64,000 nt of DNA from Salibacterium salarium (GCF_030813635.1 NZ_JAUSUM010000002.1:868001-932000); one strand, 5' to 3'. Numbered from the stretch's first letter, positions 31,637 to 40,802 are shown. Program-made: numbers and translations. Notes: a model not told the origin generated them from the sequence alone.

Positions 31637-31810
31637 TTAAAATGATTGTAGCAAATACTTTCGAACACCAGGAACTCGCATTGCCATTGTCACCACAACT
31701 CGTCGAAGAGAAGAATTGTTCAATATAAATCGAAAAATCAATCCTTTGTATCGTGACAAAACAAACAAAAGCATAATAATAATTAATGTTCTCCATCCGT
31801 TTTTAAACAT
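31637..31810 (-). CDS. yqgO: Small membrane protein, YqgO-like
   Basis: 57 aa, ATG 31810 behind GAGGGAAA. One hydrophobic helix (RTLIIIMLLFVLSRYKGLIF) and a basic tail ending VRKYLLQSF. B. subtilis has the small gene yqgO of similar size at exactly this position between yqgP and yqgN; identification is by position and size. Confidence 0.62.
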   Translation of the reverse strand: MFKNGWRTLIIIMLLFVLSRYKGLIFRFILNNSSLRRVVVTMAMRVPGVRKYLLQSF

Positions 31811-31868
31811 TGATTTCCCTCTTTTTATTGTTATAGTTTACGGGAAGGATCATTTTTATGCTTTTCAT

Positions 31869-32426
31869 TTACAAAATAAATGATTCAGTTATAAGTCTTT
31901 GTAAAGGAATATCATGTTTTTCACGTGGGAGACGTTCGTACAGTTGAAAATCAAATAACAAAGCGCATGTAGAAGCACCAATATTTTGTAAAAAGCGATC
32001 GTAGTATCCCCCTCCATAACCGATTCGATATTTGTCTTTATCGAAGGCTATTCCTGGAACAATAATTAAATCAAACTTTTCCTTAGGAATGATTGTGGTC
32101 AGTGAGGAATCTGGTTCCGAAATACCTGCGTATTCGACTTTTGTCTGTGCGAAATCGGTAAGGGAATAAAAATGCAACGTATGAGAAGATGGGTTAACCT
32201 TAGGAACAGCTATATGCTTCCCTTGTTCCCAACCTTTTTCAATAATTGGTCTCGTATTAATTTCATTTGGCATAGACATAGTTATTCCAATCGTTGTTGC
32301 GTGTTGCCATATAGAAGAGAGGAACAATTGTGCGTGCACATGCTCAGTCTTTTCGTTCCACTGTGTCGGCTGAAGTTGTTGCAACTGTCGTTTTATATGT
32401 AATCGAATGTCTTTTTTTTCTTTCAT
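31869..32426 (-). CDS. yqgN: 5-formyltetrahydrofolate cyclo-ligase
   Basis: 185 aa. The ATP-dependent enzyme turns 5-formyl-THF into 5,10-methenyl-THF. IIVPGIAFDKDKYRIGYGGG and YYDRFL form the conserved C-terminal phosphate-binding region, and the MSMPNEINTRPII segment matches the family's folate side. Located between rpmG and yqgO as in B. subtilis. Confidence 0.93.
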   Translation of the reverse strand: MKEKKDIRLHIKRQLQQLQPTQWNEKTEHVHAQLFLSSIWQHATTIGITMSMPNEINTRPIIEKGWEQGKHIAVPKVNPSSHTLHFYSLTDFAQTKVEYAGISEPDSSLTTIIPKEKFDLIIVPGIAFDKDKYRIGYGGGYYDRFLQNIGASTCALLFDFQLYERLPREKHDIPLQRLITESFIL

Positions 32427-32481
32427 AAAAATCCCCTTACCCGTTTAACGAACGAAATTTGAAGACCGAAAAATTGAATAA

Positions 32482-32511
32482 AAAAAAGCAGAGGAGGTAT
32501 TCTCCTGCTGC
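32482..32511 (-). terminator. Terminator after rpmG
   Basis: Read on the minus strand, AGCAGGAG and CTCCTcTGCT form a stem with a five-base loop, followed by TTTTTTT. Confidence 0.85.
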
Positions 32512-32661
32512 TTACTTTGTCTCACGATGCAACGTATGCTTATTTAAACGCGGACTAAATTTTTTAAGTTCAATGCGTTCCGGATTTTTACGTTTATTTT
32601 TTGTAGTAATATAATTACGATCTCCTGTCTCAGTGCAGGCCATAGTTACTTGTACACGCAT
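32512..32661 (-). CDS. rpmG: Ribosomal protein bL33, cysteine-poor form
   Basis: 49 aa. [20 protein letters not shown] then [20 protein letters not shown] is bL33. The zinc-ribbon form has two CxxC pairs; here only one cysteine remains (residue 9), so this is the zinc-independent C-minus type. Such paralogues let a cell make ribosomes when zinc is short. It has its own promoter and terminator. Confidence 0.95.
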   Translation of the reverse strand: MRVQVTMACTETGDRNYITTKNKRKNPERIELKKFSPRLNKHTLHRETK

Positions 32662-32702
32662 ATTAATCCCTCCTCACGTTTCTACTTCACTCATACTTTA
32701 CA

Positions 32703-32731
32703 ATGATAGCAAATCCAATGACGCCTATCAA
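32703..32731 (-). promoter_or_regulatory. rpmG promoter
   Basis: On the minus strand TTGATA (32726-32731), 17 bases, then TATCAT (32703-32708), about 40 bases before the rpmG start. No Zur-type palindrome overlaps it, so it looks constitutive. Confidence 0.7.
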
Positions 32732-32830
32732 GCAATTTGTAAAGAAAATAAAAAGATTATTCTCCTTTTTTATAGAACCATGTATAATGTGAAATGAGTC
32801 TTTTATCATTATTGGGGGGGACAACACAAC

Positions 32831-33172
32831 ATGGAATGGCTGATTATTGTATTAATTGTAAGCAGTATCGTTCTATTTGGATTATCCTTTTTTGCAAAAG
32901 ATCGTACTAAACAAATGGATAACGATATGGAACAATTATCTTTACACGTGATGGGAGAAATGTACCAGGTCAAACAAAGACTGCAAGTACTTGAGGAAGA
33001 ATTGTTATCTGTCGGCACGCCACCTACTGCGTCAAAGCGTCCTCTTACGCAGGAAGAATTAGCAAACGAAGCGTATCAACTATTTCAACAAAATAAAAGT
33101 ACGGAGGAAATCGCTTCTCACATGCAATTAAAAACGGATGAAGTGAAATATTTGTTGGCACAACTTAACTAA
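32831..33172 (+). CDS. Membrane-anchored helix-turn-helix protein (SwrB/DUF6115-like)
   Basis: 113 aa, ATG 32831 after a GGGGGGGA run. An N-terminal membrane helix (WLIIVLIVSSIVLFGLSFFA), a coiled coil (MDNDMEQLSLHVMGEMYQVK) and a C-terminal helix-turn-helix (ELANEAYQLFQQNKSTEEIA, then LKTDEVKYLLAQLN). This is the DUF6115 layout, related to SwrB, which promotes flagellar switching in B. subtilis. Molecular role here not known. Confidence 0.68.
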   Translation: MEWLIIVLIVSSIVLFGLSFFAKDRTKQMDNDMEQLSLHVMGEMYQVKQRLQVLEEELLSVGTPPTASKRPLTQEELANEAYQLFQQNKSTEEIASHMQLKTDEVKYLLAQLN

Positions 33173-33190
33173 TGAAGGAGAGACTTTTTG

Positions 33191-33679
33191 ATGAATCGAA
33201 AGAACATCCAACTATTTTCATTCGGATTGTTCACTGCGACTTGCTGTCTTGCGCTATTTTATTTCTTTTCTCCGACATCTGCGGAAACAGACGACTCTAG
33301 TAATGAACAAACAACTACAGCTCCTACCCTTGAGGAGATAAAAAAAGAAAAAATTGTTTCTTTCTTAGAAACAGAAGGATTAACCGTATTAAATGAAGAA
33401 GAGATGGCTAATTTGGAACAAGCAGCAAATAGTGCGCAAGATGTTCCAGATGAAGACGAAATGAATAATGAATCAATAAAGGCAATTTTACATATTGAAG
33501 AAGGCATGACTAGTAAAGAAGTGACTGCTTTGCTAAACAATCTTGAAATGGTAAAAAATACTTCTGAATTTGAACAAAAATTAACGGAACACAAAGCGGC
33601 AACAACCATTCAACCTGGTATGTACGAGTTGACAGATGACATGAGTTTTGTAGAAATTATTGAACAAATAACGTCATAA
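33191..33679 (+). CDS. Membrane-anchored YceG/MltG-like N-terminal domain protein
   Basis: 162 aa, ATG 33191 behind GAAGGAGAG. A membrane anchor (FSFGLFTATCCLALFYFFSP), an acidic linker, and an end reading TIQPGMYELTDDMSFVEIIE, which resembles the LysM-like start of MltG/YceG endolytic transglycosylases. The catalytic domain is absent, as in the short YceG-like proteins of Bacillaceae. It follows the previous gene by 18 bases. Confidence 0.68.
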   Translation: MNRKNIQLFSFGLFTATCCLALFYFFSPTSAETDDSSNEQTTTAPTLEEIKKEKIVSFLETEGLTVLNEEEMANLEQAANSAQDVPDEDEMNNESIKAILHIEEGMTSKEVTALLNNLEMVKNTSEFEQKLTEHKAATTIQPGMYELTDDMSFVEIIEQITS

Positions 33680-33684
33680 TACAT

Positions 33685-33716
33685 AAAGCTGACTGGCTTA
33701 GAACCAGTCAGCTTTT
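33685..33716. terminator. Bidirectional terminator
   Basis: AAAGCTGACTGG and CCAGTCAGCTTT form a 12-base stem between convergent genes, with T-rich sequence on both sides. Confidence 0.88.
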
Positions 33717-33718
33717 GT

Positions 33719-35758
33719 TTATTCTTCTTCGTCTACGCTTTCCCCTTGTGGTTCTATTTCTTCACGTTCTTCTTTCATATCAAAATAAGCGTCTAATGAC
33801 CTTCTTGCTATCGTATTGGCAATACCTGATGTACCTCCATCTGAACTTTTATACACATTTGGCACAATCACAGCTACGGTTACTTCCGGATCATCGTAAG
33901 GAGCATATCCTATAAACGCTTGATTGTTTCCATCCACCGTACTATCAGAGTTTTCCAGTCTCACACTCACTTGAGCTGTCCCTGTTTTTCCGGCAGCTTC
34001 GTAGTCGGTTCCTTGGAAATACCCATAGGCTGTTCCGCTTTGGGTATTCACTGCACTCCAAAGCCCTTCCTGTACCATATCGATGTAGTTATTATCGATA
34101 TCTACTTTATTCATGACATCAGGTTCAAATTGTTTTAAGACAGATCCTAATTCACTTTTGTCAGGGTTAGGCTCTCGGATTTCTCTTACAAAATGCGGCT
34201 TCAAGCGATAGCCGTCATTGGCAATAGTTGATGCATATTGAGCAAGTTGCATCGGTGTATAAGTATCAAATTGCCCAAAACTTAAATACAAAAGACTACC
34301 CGGACGACCAATTCCTCCATCAATCCCTGTAGATTCTGAAGGAAGATCTACTCCAGTCGTTGTTCCTAGTCCAAATTGCTCGTAATAGTAACGAAATGTA
34401 TTGTAAGCTTGAATGTACTGAGTGCTGTTCCATCCCTGCGTAATTCCAGGTTGGTAACCTGCCATATTCATTGCCACGTAGGACATATAAATATTCGAAG
34501 ACTCTGCTAACGCACTGCGATAGTTCACTGGGCCTAAATTCGATACGGAACTGATTTCCGGGGTCGATGGCAAATCTAAAGGACGGTCGTTAATCACAGT
34601 GTATTCATCCACTGCTCCTGTTTCAAGTCCCAGCATTACCGTTGCCGCCTTCACGGTTGACCCCATTTCATAAGACCTTGACGTAACACCAAGCTGATCG
34701 GTATATCCATCAGCAGCTAGGATTTCCCCTGTATCAGGTTCCATCATGACAACATAAGCATTGGCATCATTTATGAAACTGCCCGTGTCTCCTCCAATTT
34801 CTTCATTAATAATAGCATCAACTTCTTGCTGTAATGCCATATCAATCGATAAAATTAAATCATTACCCCGAGAACCATTTGTTTCTTCTTGTCCATTATT
34901 GGCTTCATTTGAAGAAATTTCACCTTTTTTTCCGCGAAGTTCAGCTTCGTATTCTTCCTCCAAAAAGCTTGTGCCAACCTCATCAGACCTCGCATATCCT
35001 TTAGCAATGTATTCATCGAGGTTTTCACGAGGAATAGAATTAATACTTCCAAAATAATCCGGGAATTCATCATCATAAATATACTGCCGGTTTGCATCAC
35101 GCAATATATCAACACCCGGAAGATTGTCTAGGCGCTCACTTATGCTATGTGCCTCATCTCGGGAAATATTCTTTTTTATCCGCTGCGGAGAATCATAGTA
35201 CCCACTCATCATTTCTCCCCATATATAAACAACCTCAAGTTCATCGTCTACATCACTTAATTGTTCATCAGAAATTCGATTAAGCTGAAGCTCATATAGT
35301 TCATCTTCTTCTACCTCATCCCTGTCTTCTTGTGTTATTAAATCTTCTGCATCCTCAGGATGGGTTGCAATCCAAAAGTCTTGTTTGGTCCGCCTATTAA
35401 TTTCGTCATCAAGGTCAGAATCTTCATCTGTCTCAATCGTCACTAATTCACTTAATCTTCTTGCAATATCCAGTCTTTCTTCGGTTGTAACACTTTGCTT
35501 GTTCGTATAGGTCAGTGATAAAGCCAACTCATTATCCACTAACAATTCTCCGTTCCTGTCGTACATTAAACCACGAGGAGCATCAATTCGTGCTGTCTCA
35601 CTGGTAGATTCCTCCAGATCACTCTCAAATTCATCACCTTGCACGATTTGAATATAACCTAGCCTTAATATCAACAACGAAAAAAGCACAAACACTGCGA
35701 AGAATAATACATTCAAGCGAAAAGGAATATGATTTTTCCCTGTTTTTGTTTTCCCCAA
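33719..35758 (-). CDS. pbpA: Penicillin-binding protein 2 (transpeptidase)
   Basis: 679 aa. One N-terminal membrane helix (RLNVLFFAVFVLFSLLILRL), a pedestal domain beginning APRGLMYDRNGELL, and a transpeptidase domain with STVK (Ser367), SSN in LAESSNIYMS, and KTG (591-593). It is a class B PBP2/PBP2A that cross-links side-wall peptidoglycan during elongation. Several stretches are very acidic (VTIETDEDSDLDDEINRRTK; EDRDEVEEDELYELQ), which would suit a salty habitat. Same pbpA-yqgE-sodA neighbourhood as B. subtilis. Confidence 0.93.
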   Translation of the reverse strand: MGKTKTGKNHIPFRLNVLFFAVFVLFSLLILRLGYIQIVQGDEFESDLEESTSETARIDAPRGLMYDRNGELLVDNELALSLTYTNKQSVTTEERLDIARRLSELVTIETDEDSDLDDEINRRTKQDFWIATHPEDAEDLITQEDRDEVEEDELYELQLNRISDEQLSDVDDELEVVYIWGEMMSGYYDSPQRIKKNISRDEAHSISERLDNLPGVDILRDANRQYIYDDEFPDYFGSINSIPRENLDEYIAKGYARSDEVGTSFLEEEYEAELRGKKGEISSNEANNGQEETNGSRGNDLILSIDMALQQEVDAIINEEIGGDTGSFINDANAYVVMMEPDTGEILAADGYTDQLGVTSRSYEMGSTVKAATVMLGLETGAVDEYTVINDRPLDLPSTPEISSVSNLGPVNYRSALAESSNIYMSYVAMNMAGYQPGITQGWNSTQYIQAYNTFRYYYEQFGLGTTTGVDLPSESTGIDGGIGRPGSLLYLSFGQFDTYTPMQLAQYASTIANDGYRLKPHFVREIREPNPDKSELGSVLKQFEPDVMNKVDIDNNYIDMVQEGLWSAVNTQSGTAYGYFQGTDYEAAGKTGTAQVSVRLENSDSTVDGNNQAFIGYAPYDDPEVTVAVIVPNVYKSSDGGTSGIANTIARRSLDAYFDMKEEREEIEPQGESVDEEE

Positions 35759-35855
35759 GCGTATTCCTCTCCCTTTCCCTTATACATTTTCCAAAATTCT
35801 TTACACTCCACCATTTTAGCATATTTTCAAATGAACCAAAACGAAAAAGAAGGAC

Positions 35856-37139
35856 TCAAGTTAATGAGTCCCCTCCACCGTTTTCAGGCATGCCGGCTTT
35901 TATCTCTTTTTTCGTTGTCAAAAAGGAGGTGTCTATATCTTTAATAAAAAAATTAATGATGAAATGTCCTGATCCGCAAATGACCATTAGAATGGGGATA
36001 ATAATTTTGTCTTCAAATAACGACATACCGATGAGCAATAACACAATGGATACAATTCTTCCCCCATTTACAAACCATTCCTTTGTGATGAGATATTCTA
36101 TTCGCAACTCACCTGCATCTGTTGCTTTACCCAAAATGTCATAAGTTAAAGACACATACGGAACGAGCATCAATGGGTATGCTGCCGATACAATAATTCC
36201 ATATGAGATAAGTAGCGGGTAAGTCGGGTGAAAAACAATCAAAAATACAGCAGCCGTTAAAAGAATACTTCCAATGAAAATTGCTCTTTTTCGCTGTGAT
36301 GCTTTTAGTAATCTGCTTACTGTAAAATATCCAATTAAGGATACACTAGATGTAATGAACCCATAAGTACCAAGTGCAAGTTCACTACTAGTTGCCATAT
36401 ATACCCATAGTACAATAATAAATACAAAAATTCCTTCTCTGAGCCCTTGTGTAAAATGAGAAAAAAGAATCCTGCGCCAGGCTGGGTTCTTTTTTATTTC
36501 ACGCGTTGAGGTTTTTATATACAACGGTCCATTGGTGCGACGGTGCTTCATTCTAAAGCTTAATAAAACAGCCAAAATGAACAAAGCGAAAGAAATAAAA
36601 AAAATAAACTGGTAGCCTCTTGCATCAGGAAGCCACGTGATAATAACCCCAGCACTCAACGGACCAATCATGCCAGCAAAGGATGTCAATAATCCCGAAA
36701 ACCCGTTAAAAAAATCACGCGTTTCTGGTTCTGTTATCTCAAATGTTAGAACATTATATCCAAGCCAATAGAAACCAAAACCAAGCCCCAATAAAATACC
36801 TAGCAATACAATAACATCTTCCGCAGATTCACCGGAAAATAGCACCATTAAATAAAAAGCAGTTAATATGAAAACGCCTAATCTCAGCGTATAAATTCGA
36901 TCAGCTTTTTTTGCAATATACCCGGCCAACAAAAAAGCAATCGGTTGTGTGAGAACAGAAGCCAGTTGGTACAAGGCAATATCTCGAATTTCACCAGATT
37001 GCTTCCATAAATATATATTCACAAATGTATTGGATAAAGAGATGGATATCGCATACAAACCACCAATAACAAGTAATAATAATAAATTTTTAGTGATTGG
37101 AACATCTCCGAGAAAAATTTTTGCAACAGAACGTAACAT
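35856..37139 (-). CDS. yqgE: MFS transporter, YqgE-like
   Basis: 427 aa from ATG 37139 behind GGCGGTGGGG; open to 37172. Twelve membrane segments, with the MFS loop AGYIAKKADRIYTLRLG after helix 2. Substrate unknown. It stands between pbpA and sodA as yqgE does in B. subtilis. The 37140-37380 stretch upstream shows no convincing gene; a 31-codon plus-strand frame there has no site. Confidence 0.8.
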   Translation of the reverse strand: MLRSVAKIFLGDVPITKNLLLLLVIGGLYAISISLSNTFVNIYLWKQSGEIRDIALYQLASVLTQPIAFLLAGYIAKKADRIYTLRLGVFILTAFYLMVLFSGESAEDVIVLLGILLGLGFGFYWLGYNVLTFEITEPETRDFFNGFSGLLTSFAGMIGPLSAGVIITWLPDARGYQFIFFISFALFILAVLLSFRMKHRRTNGPLYIKTSTREIKKNPAWRRILFSHFTQGLREGIFVFIIVLWVYMATSSELALGTYGFITSSVSLIGYFTVSRLLKASQRKRAIFIGSILLTAAVFLIVFHPTYPLLISYGIIVSAAYPLMLVPYVSLTYDILGKATDAGELRIEYLITKEWFVNGGRIVSIVLLLIGMSLFEDKIIIPILMVICGSGHFIINFFIKDIDTSFLTTKKEIKAGMPENGGGDSLT

Positions 37140-37380
37140 TTCCCCACCGCCTTGGTTTTTATTGTGTCGCAAAAGAAATGCAACTATTCAACATGAAAGC
37201 GATGGAAACTCTAAAATATCTGCGCAAATTGAACCAATTTGGTGAAGGTGAACGCTGCAGTTACGAATCGAACATCGTCGAGGGTTAACGTTATCATCTT
37301 AATTACTAACTGGATAAAGATGGACGGGCAAGAGTTCTAAATTTTAAAATATCATGTGTTTGACAATAAATGGAGACACT

Positions 37381-37411
37381 AAAAAGAGACTGCCCTCAAA
37401 GGCAGCCTCTT
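37381..37411 (-). terminator. Terminator after sodA
   Basis: AGAGaCTGCC and GGCAGcCTCT pair around CTCAAA; on the minus strand TTTTT follows. Confidence 0.82.
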
Positions 37412-37420
37412 CATCAGTCA

Positions 37421-38032
37421 TTATTTTGCTTGGGCATAACGTTTAGCAACTTCATCCCAGTTAACTAAGTTCCAGAATGCTTCTACATAGTCTGGACGAC
37501 GATTTTGATAATTTAAGTAGTAAGCATGTTCCCATACGTCAATACCAAGAATCGGCGTTTTCCCTTCCATAATTGGAGAATCTTGGTTCAATGTATCTTG
37601 TACTTCAAGGTCTCCATTATTAACAACAAGCCAAGCCCAACCTGACCCGAAACGTCCAAGAGCAGTGTTTTTAAATTCTTCTTTAAATTTGTCAAAGCTT
37701 CCCCACTTGCTCTTAATAGCATCAGCTAGTTCACCGCTTGGTTCACCGCCACCATTTGGACTAAGAATTTGCCAGAATAGGGAATGGTTAGAGTGACCTC
37801 CCCCATTGTTTCTAACTGCTGTACGAATGCTGTCAGGAACTGAATTCAAATCGCTAATCAACTCATTAACATCTTTATTTGCAAGATCATCATGACCTTC
37901 CAAAGCAGCGTTTAGCTTTGTTACATAGGTGTTGTGGTGTTTACCATGATGAATTTTCATTGTTTCTTCATCAATGTGAGGTTCAAGAGCATTGAATGCG
38001 TATGGTAGTTCTGGTAGTTGATGGTTTGCCAT
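37421..38032 (-). CDS. sodA: Manganese superoxide dismutase
   Basis: 203 aa from ATG 38032 behind AAGGAGGAG. The metal ligands are in [13 protein letters not shown] (His near 28), [11 protein letters not shown], and DVWEHAYY (Asp and His near the C-terminus). GGG and SGWAWL motifs favour the Mn/Fe family, Mn by relation to Bacillus SodA. Removes superoxide in the cytoplasm. The 38033-38253 upstream stretch has no gene I can support. Confidence 0.96.
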   Translation of the reverse strand: MANHQLPELPYAFNALEPHIDEETMKIHHGKHHNTYVTKLNAALEGHDDLANKDVNELISDLNSVPDSIRTAVRNNGGGHSNHSLFWQILSPNGGGEPSGELADAIKSKWGSFDKFKEEFKNTALGRFGSGWAWLVVNNGDLEVQDTLNQDSPIMEGKTPILGIDVWEHAYYLNYQNRRPDYVEAFWNLVNWDEVAKRYAQAK

Positions 38033-38253
38033 AATCAAACTCCTCCTTGAAAAGTGTATTTTTGTGCTGTTTCCTGCTGATGAACAACTCTAACATGAAA
38101 CGTCAGGAAGGGATGGTATCATATAACACCATCTTTTGCCTAACAACAATAACATTACCAAAATATTTTCATGTTATCAACAAATATGCACGCACTATTC
38201 GTGCACCATCCATACCATACCACCCTTTATCTATAGTTAAACATTCTCACTAT

Positions 38254-38285
38254 AAAAAAATTCCCTCTAGTTATTCTAGAAGGAA
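38254..38285 (-). terminator. Terminator of the tRNA array
   Basis: On the minus strand TTCCTTCTAG, AATA, ACTAGAGGGAA then TTTTTTT. It ends the five-tRNA transcript. Confidence 0.82.
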
Positions 38286-38319
38286 GGCACATGCCGTTAT
38301 GTATGTATCATTTTATATA

Positions 38320-38415
38320 TGGCGGAGGAAGAGGGATTCGAACCCTCGCGAGCCCTTGACGGACTCCTGGCGGTTTTCGAGACCGCTCCCTTCAGCCGAA
38401 CTTGGGTATTCCTCC
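38320..38415 (-). tRNA. tRNA-Ser (CGA)
   Basis: About 96 bases with a long variable arm. Acceptor GGAGGAA pairs with TTCCTCC, anticodon loop CTCGAAA gives CGA, and CCA is encoded. Confidence 0.93.
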
Positions 38416-38465
38416 ATTGTGAAAACAAAATAAAAGCATAATATTCATGCTTTTATGTAAGTAAA

Positions 38466-38542
38466 TGGTGGACCCTGTAGGACTCGAACCTACGACCAAA
38501 CGGTTATGAGCCGTTTGCTCTAACCAACTGAGCTAAGGGTCC
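38466..38542 (-). tRNA. tRNA-Ile2 (CAT, probably lysidine-modified)
   Basis: 77 bases with CCA. GGACCCTTAGCTCAGTTGG at the 5' end and anticodon loop CTCATAA. The body resembles the Bacillus AUA-reading Ile tRNA rather than initiator or elongator Met; that reading is by memory of the family. Elongator Met is present nearby. Confidence 0.8.
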
Positions 38543-38668
38543 TTTTTAATATTTTATAGTTATTTCTTAATTCCCGCTTTAATCGTTTGTCCCCTCCTCT
38601 GCATGTTTATTCAAGTGATGCTTTCATGCGTCAGGGACAACTCGAAGCAAATTCGACGATGTCTTTGC

Positions 38669-38694
38669 TCGTTGCTCTAACCAACTGAGCTAAG
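38669..38694 (-). pseudogene. tRNA relic (D-arm fragment)
   Basis: GCTCTAACCAACTGAGCTAAG in the plus sense (about 38674-38694) equals the D arm and start of tRNA-Ile at 38515-38537. No acceptor, anticodon or T arm follows. It looks like the remnant of a deleted or recombined tRNA gene in the array. The remaining 38543-38777 gap holds no other feature I can support. Confidence 0.7.
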
Positions 38695-38777
38695 AATCAT
38701 TATTATTTGTACTAAGTTTATCGTACAATTTTTTCAGTTTCATCGCACATTAACCATAAGCGAAGCGATAATAACAA

Positions 38778-38854
38778 TGGGGCGGTTGATGGGAATCGAA
38801 CCCATGCGTGCCGGAACCACAATCCGGTGCGTTAACCCCTTCGCCACAACCGCC
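38778..38854 (-). tRNA. tRNA-His (GTG)
   Basis: GGCGGTTGTGGCGAAGGGG at the 5' end, anticodon loop TTGTGGT with GTG, and encoded CCA. The extra 5' G typical of tRNA-His is present. Confidence 0.93.
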
Positions 38855-38879
38855 GTCTGAAAACATTAAATGAATAAAG

Positions 38880-38956
38880 TGGTAGCGGCGGAGGGAATCG
38901 AACCCACGACCTCACGGGTATGAACCGTACGCTCTAGCCAGCTGAGCTACGCCGCC
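38880..38956 (-). tRNA. tRNA-Met (CAT), elongator type
   Basis: 77 bases with CCA. GGCGGCGTAGCTCAGCTGG start, anticodon loop TTCATAC. The paired first base of the acceptor stem and the D loop are those of elongator, not initiator, tRNA. Confidence 0.9.
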
Positions 38957-38959
38957 TTA

Positions 38960-39034
38960 TGGCTCCACAGGCAGGATTCGAACCTGCGACCGATCGGTTA
39001 ACAGCCGATAGCTCTACCACTGAGCTACTGTGGA
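38960..39034 (-). tRNA. tRNA-Asn (GTT)
   Basis: 75 bases with CCA. Acceptor TCCACAG pairs with CTGTGGA, anticodon loop CTGTTAA. First gene of the array. Confidence 0.94.
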
Positions 39035-39073
39035 ATATGTAAATAATGTTTCCTCTTTTCAACGACAATAATG

Positions 39074-39102
39074 ATAATACCATGCTATTTAAAACGAGTC
39101 AA
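39074..39102 (-). promoter_or_regulatory. Promoter of the tRNA array
   Basis: On the minus strand TTGACT (39097-39102), 17 bases, TATTAT (39074-39079), about 40 bases before tRNA-Asn. Strong sigma-A match. Confidence 0.85.
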
Positions 39103-39140
39103 CCATTTATAATAAAGAATATATTATAAACATGTTTAAA

Positions 39141-39168
39141 ATATAGCCCGGTTAAACACCGGGCCGTA
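39141..39168 (-). terminator. Terminator after the Na/Pi symporter gene
   Basis: GCCCGGT and ACCGGGC pair around GTTTA, followed on the minus strand by TATATTTTAA. Confidence 0.75.
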
Positions 39169-39170
39169 TT

Positions 39171-40802
39171 TTATTCCTCATTCTCATCTAAAACGGCTTC
39201 AGCAATATTAACTGAATGATCCCCTACTCTTTCTAGGTTACTAAGAATATCGACAAAAACAATGCCTGCAGAACCAGAACATTTACCTTCATTCAAACGT
39301 AAAATATGCTTCTTGCGTAGTTTACGCTCAAGTTTATCTATCTGCTCTTCCTGTTTCACAACTTCCTGGGCACCATCAATATCATCATTTTCTAATGTTG
39401 TTACCGCGTTGTGTAACGTTTCAATCGTCAAGTTAAACATTTCTTCTAAGTCGGAATATGCTTCTTTTGACAATACTACTTTATTGGTTATTTGGTAATC
39501 AACGAGTTCGACTAAGTTTTCCATATGATCTCCAACTCGTTCAATATCCCTCACCGTATCCATCAATATTGAATGCGATTTTGAATTTTCATCAGACAAG
39601 GAGCGTTGCGAAATAAGAACTAGATAATTCGTTATGCTTTTGTCTAAATTATTTATCGCTTCCTCAAATTGTACTGTCAATTCAGAGTGCCGCTTATGAG
39701 TTGTCTTTAAATAATTTTGAGACTCTCGTAAGCCTTTTTCAGCAAATTCTCCCATACGCATGATCTCTGATTTAGCTTGTCCTAATGCAATAGAAGGAGA
39801 TCTCTCAATAAAGCTAGTATCTAAATTCTTTGCCTTATATTCAATTTCGGTGTCTTGACCAGGTATTAATTTTGTCACAATGACAGCAAGCAATCCAACA
39901 AAAGGAAGTTGCAACAATGTATTAGAAATATTAAATATACCATGAGCAAAAGCTACCGTCATTCGTTCGTTCAACTGCAACCATTCTTGCACATTCTCTA
40001 TAAACGAAGTATATGGAACGAGCAGTATTAGAATAATTGTTGTCCCGATTAAATTAAATATAACGTGTGTTAATGCTGCTCTCTTTGCTGCTACAGATGC
40101 ACCAATTGCGGCTAGTACTGCCGTAACCGTTGTCCCAATATTATCGCCGAACAACACTGGCATAACAGCATCGAGCATAATTGCACCTTGCTGATAAAGT
40201 TCTTGTAATAACCCAATCGATGCAGAAGAGCTTTGCACTGCAACGGTAAAACAAACACCTATAATAACGCCAAGCACAGGGTTATTACTCATACTAATAG
40301 TCAGGTTTTCAAATGATTGCAATTGTTCTAATGGGGCTACCCCATCTCCCATAAGTTTAAGACCATAAAATATACCGCCAAAGCCAAAGAATATTTGACC
40401 GATACTATTGGCTTTTTTGTTTTTAAAGAAAAAGATCAAAAACGTACCGATAAATAAAATTGGGAGTGCATATTCTTCAATATCTATCCCGATAATGAAC
40501 GCAGTAGCTGTGGTTCCAACGTTCGCTCCCATAATAACACCAATAGCTTGATGCAGTGTCATGAATCCTGCATTTACCAAACCTACTGTCAATACAGTTG
40601 TTCCCGAACTTGTTTGTATAAGTATGGTAACAATAATACCTGCAAGAACACCCATGACAGGGTTGCTTGTAAACTTATCCAGTATCTCCCGAAGCCTGTC
40701 CCCGGCTACTTTTTGCAGGCCATCCCCCATAAATTTAATACCAAACAAAAAGATTCCGAGACCCCCGAAAAATGTAAAAAGTATTGTTTGAAGATCCAAC
40801 AC
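39171..40802 (-). CDS. Na+/phosphate symporter family protein with PhoU-like domain
   Basis: 543 aa. Two inverted membrane repeats carry the QSSS-type motifs (ILIQTSSGTTVLTVGLVNAG and VAVQSSSASIGLLQELYQQG) and GANVGTT/GDNIGTT, the NptA/PNaS pattern. The C-terminal 210 residues are a PhoU-like helical domain (DTVRDIERVGDHMENLVELV; ILSNLERVGDHSVNIAEAV). Imports phosphate with sodium; the PhoU part probably regulates. It has its own terminator. Confidence 0.9.
   Translation of the reverse strand: MLDLQTILFTFFGGLGIFLFGIKFMGDGLQKVAGDRLREILDKFTSNPVMGVLAGIIVTILIQTSSGTTVLTVGLVNAGFMTLHQAIGVIMGANVGTTATAFIIGIDIEEYALPILFIGTFLIFFFKNKKANSIGQIFFGFGGIFYGLKLMGDGVAPLEQLQSFENLTISMSNNPVLGVIIGVCFTVAVQSSSASIGLLQELYQQGAIMLDAVMPVLFGDNIGTTVTAVLAAIGASVAAKRAALTHVIFNLIGTTIILILLVPYTSFIENVQEWLQLNERMTVAFAHGIFNISNTLLQLPFVGLLAVIVTKLIPGQDTEIEYKAKNLDTSFIERSPSIALGQAKSEIMRMGEFAEKGLRESQNYLKTTHKRHSELTVQFEEAINNLDKSITNYLVLISQRSLSDENSKSHSILMDTVRDIERVGDHMENLVELVDYQITNKVVLSKEAYSDLEEMFNLTIETLHNAVTTLENDDIDGAQEVVKQEEQIDKLERKLRKKHILRLNEGKCSGSAGIVFVDILSNLERVGDHSVNIAEAVLDENEE

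Noticed and set aside
31551-31796. 81-codon minus-strand frame in the yqgO region
   Set aside because: The yqgO-like frame has a clear ribosome binding site and a membrane helix; the other frame runs through the terminator hairpin and is Cys/Phe-rich nonsense.
37193-37288. 31-codon plus-strand frame upstream of yqgE
   Set aside because: No ribosome binding site and no similarity recognised; too short to support.
38047-38433. 128-codon plus-strand frame across the tRNA-Ser gene
   Set aside because: It runs through the array terminator and tRNA-Ser, so it is a chance frame.
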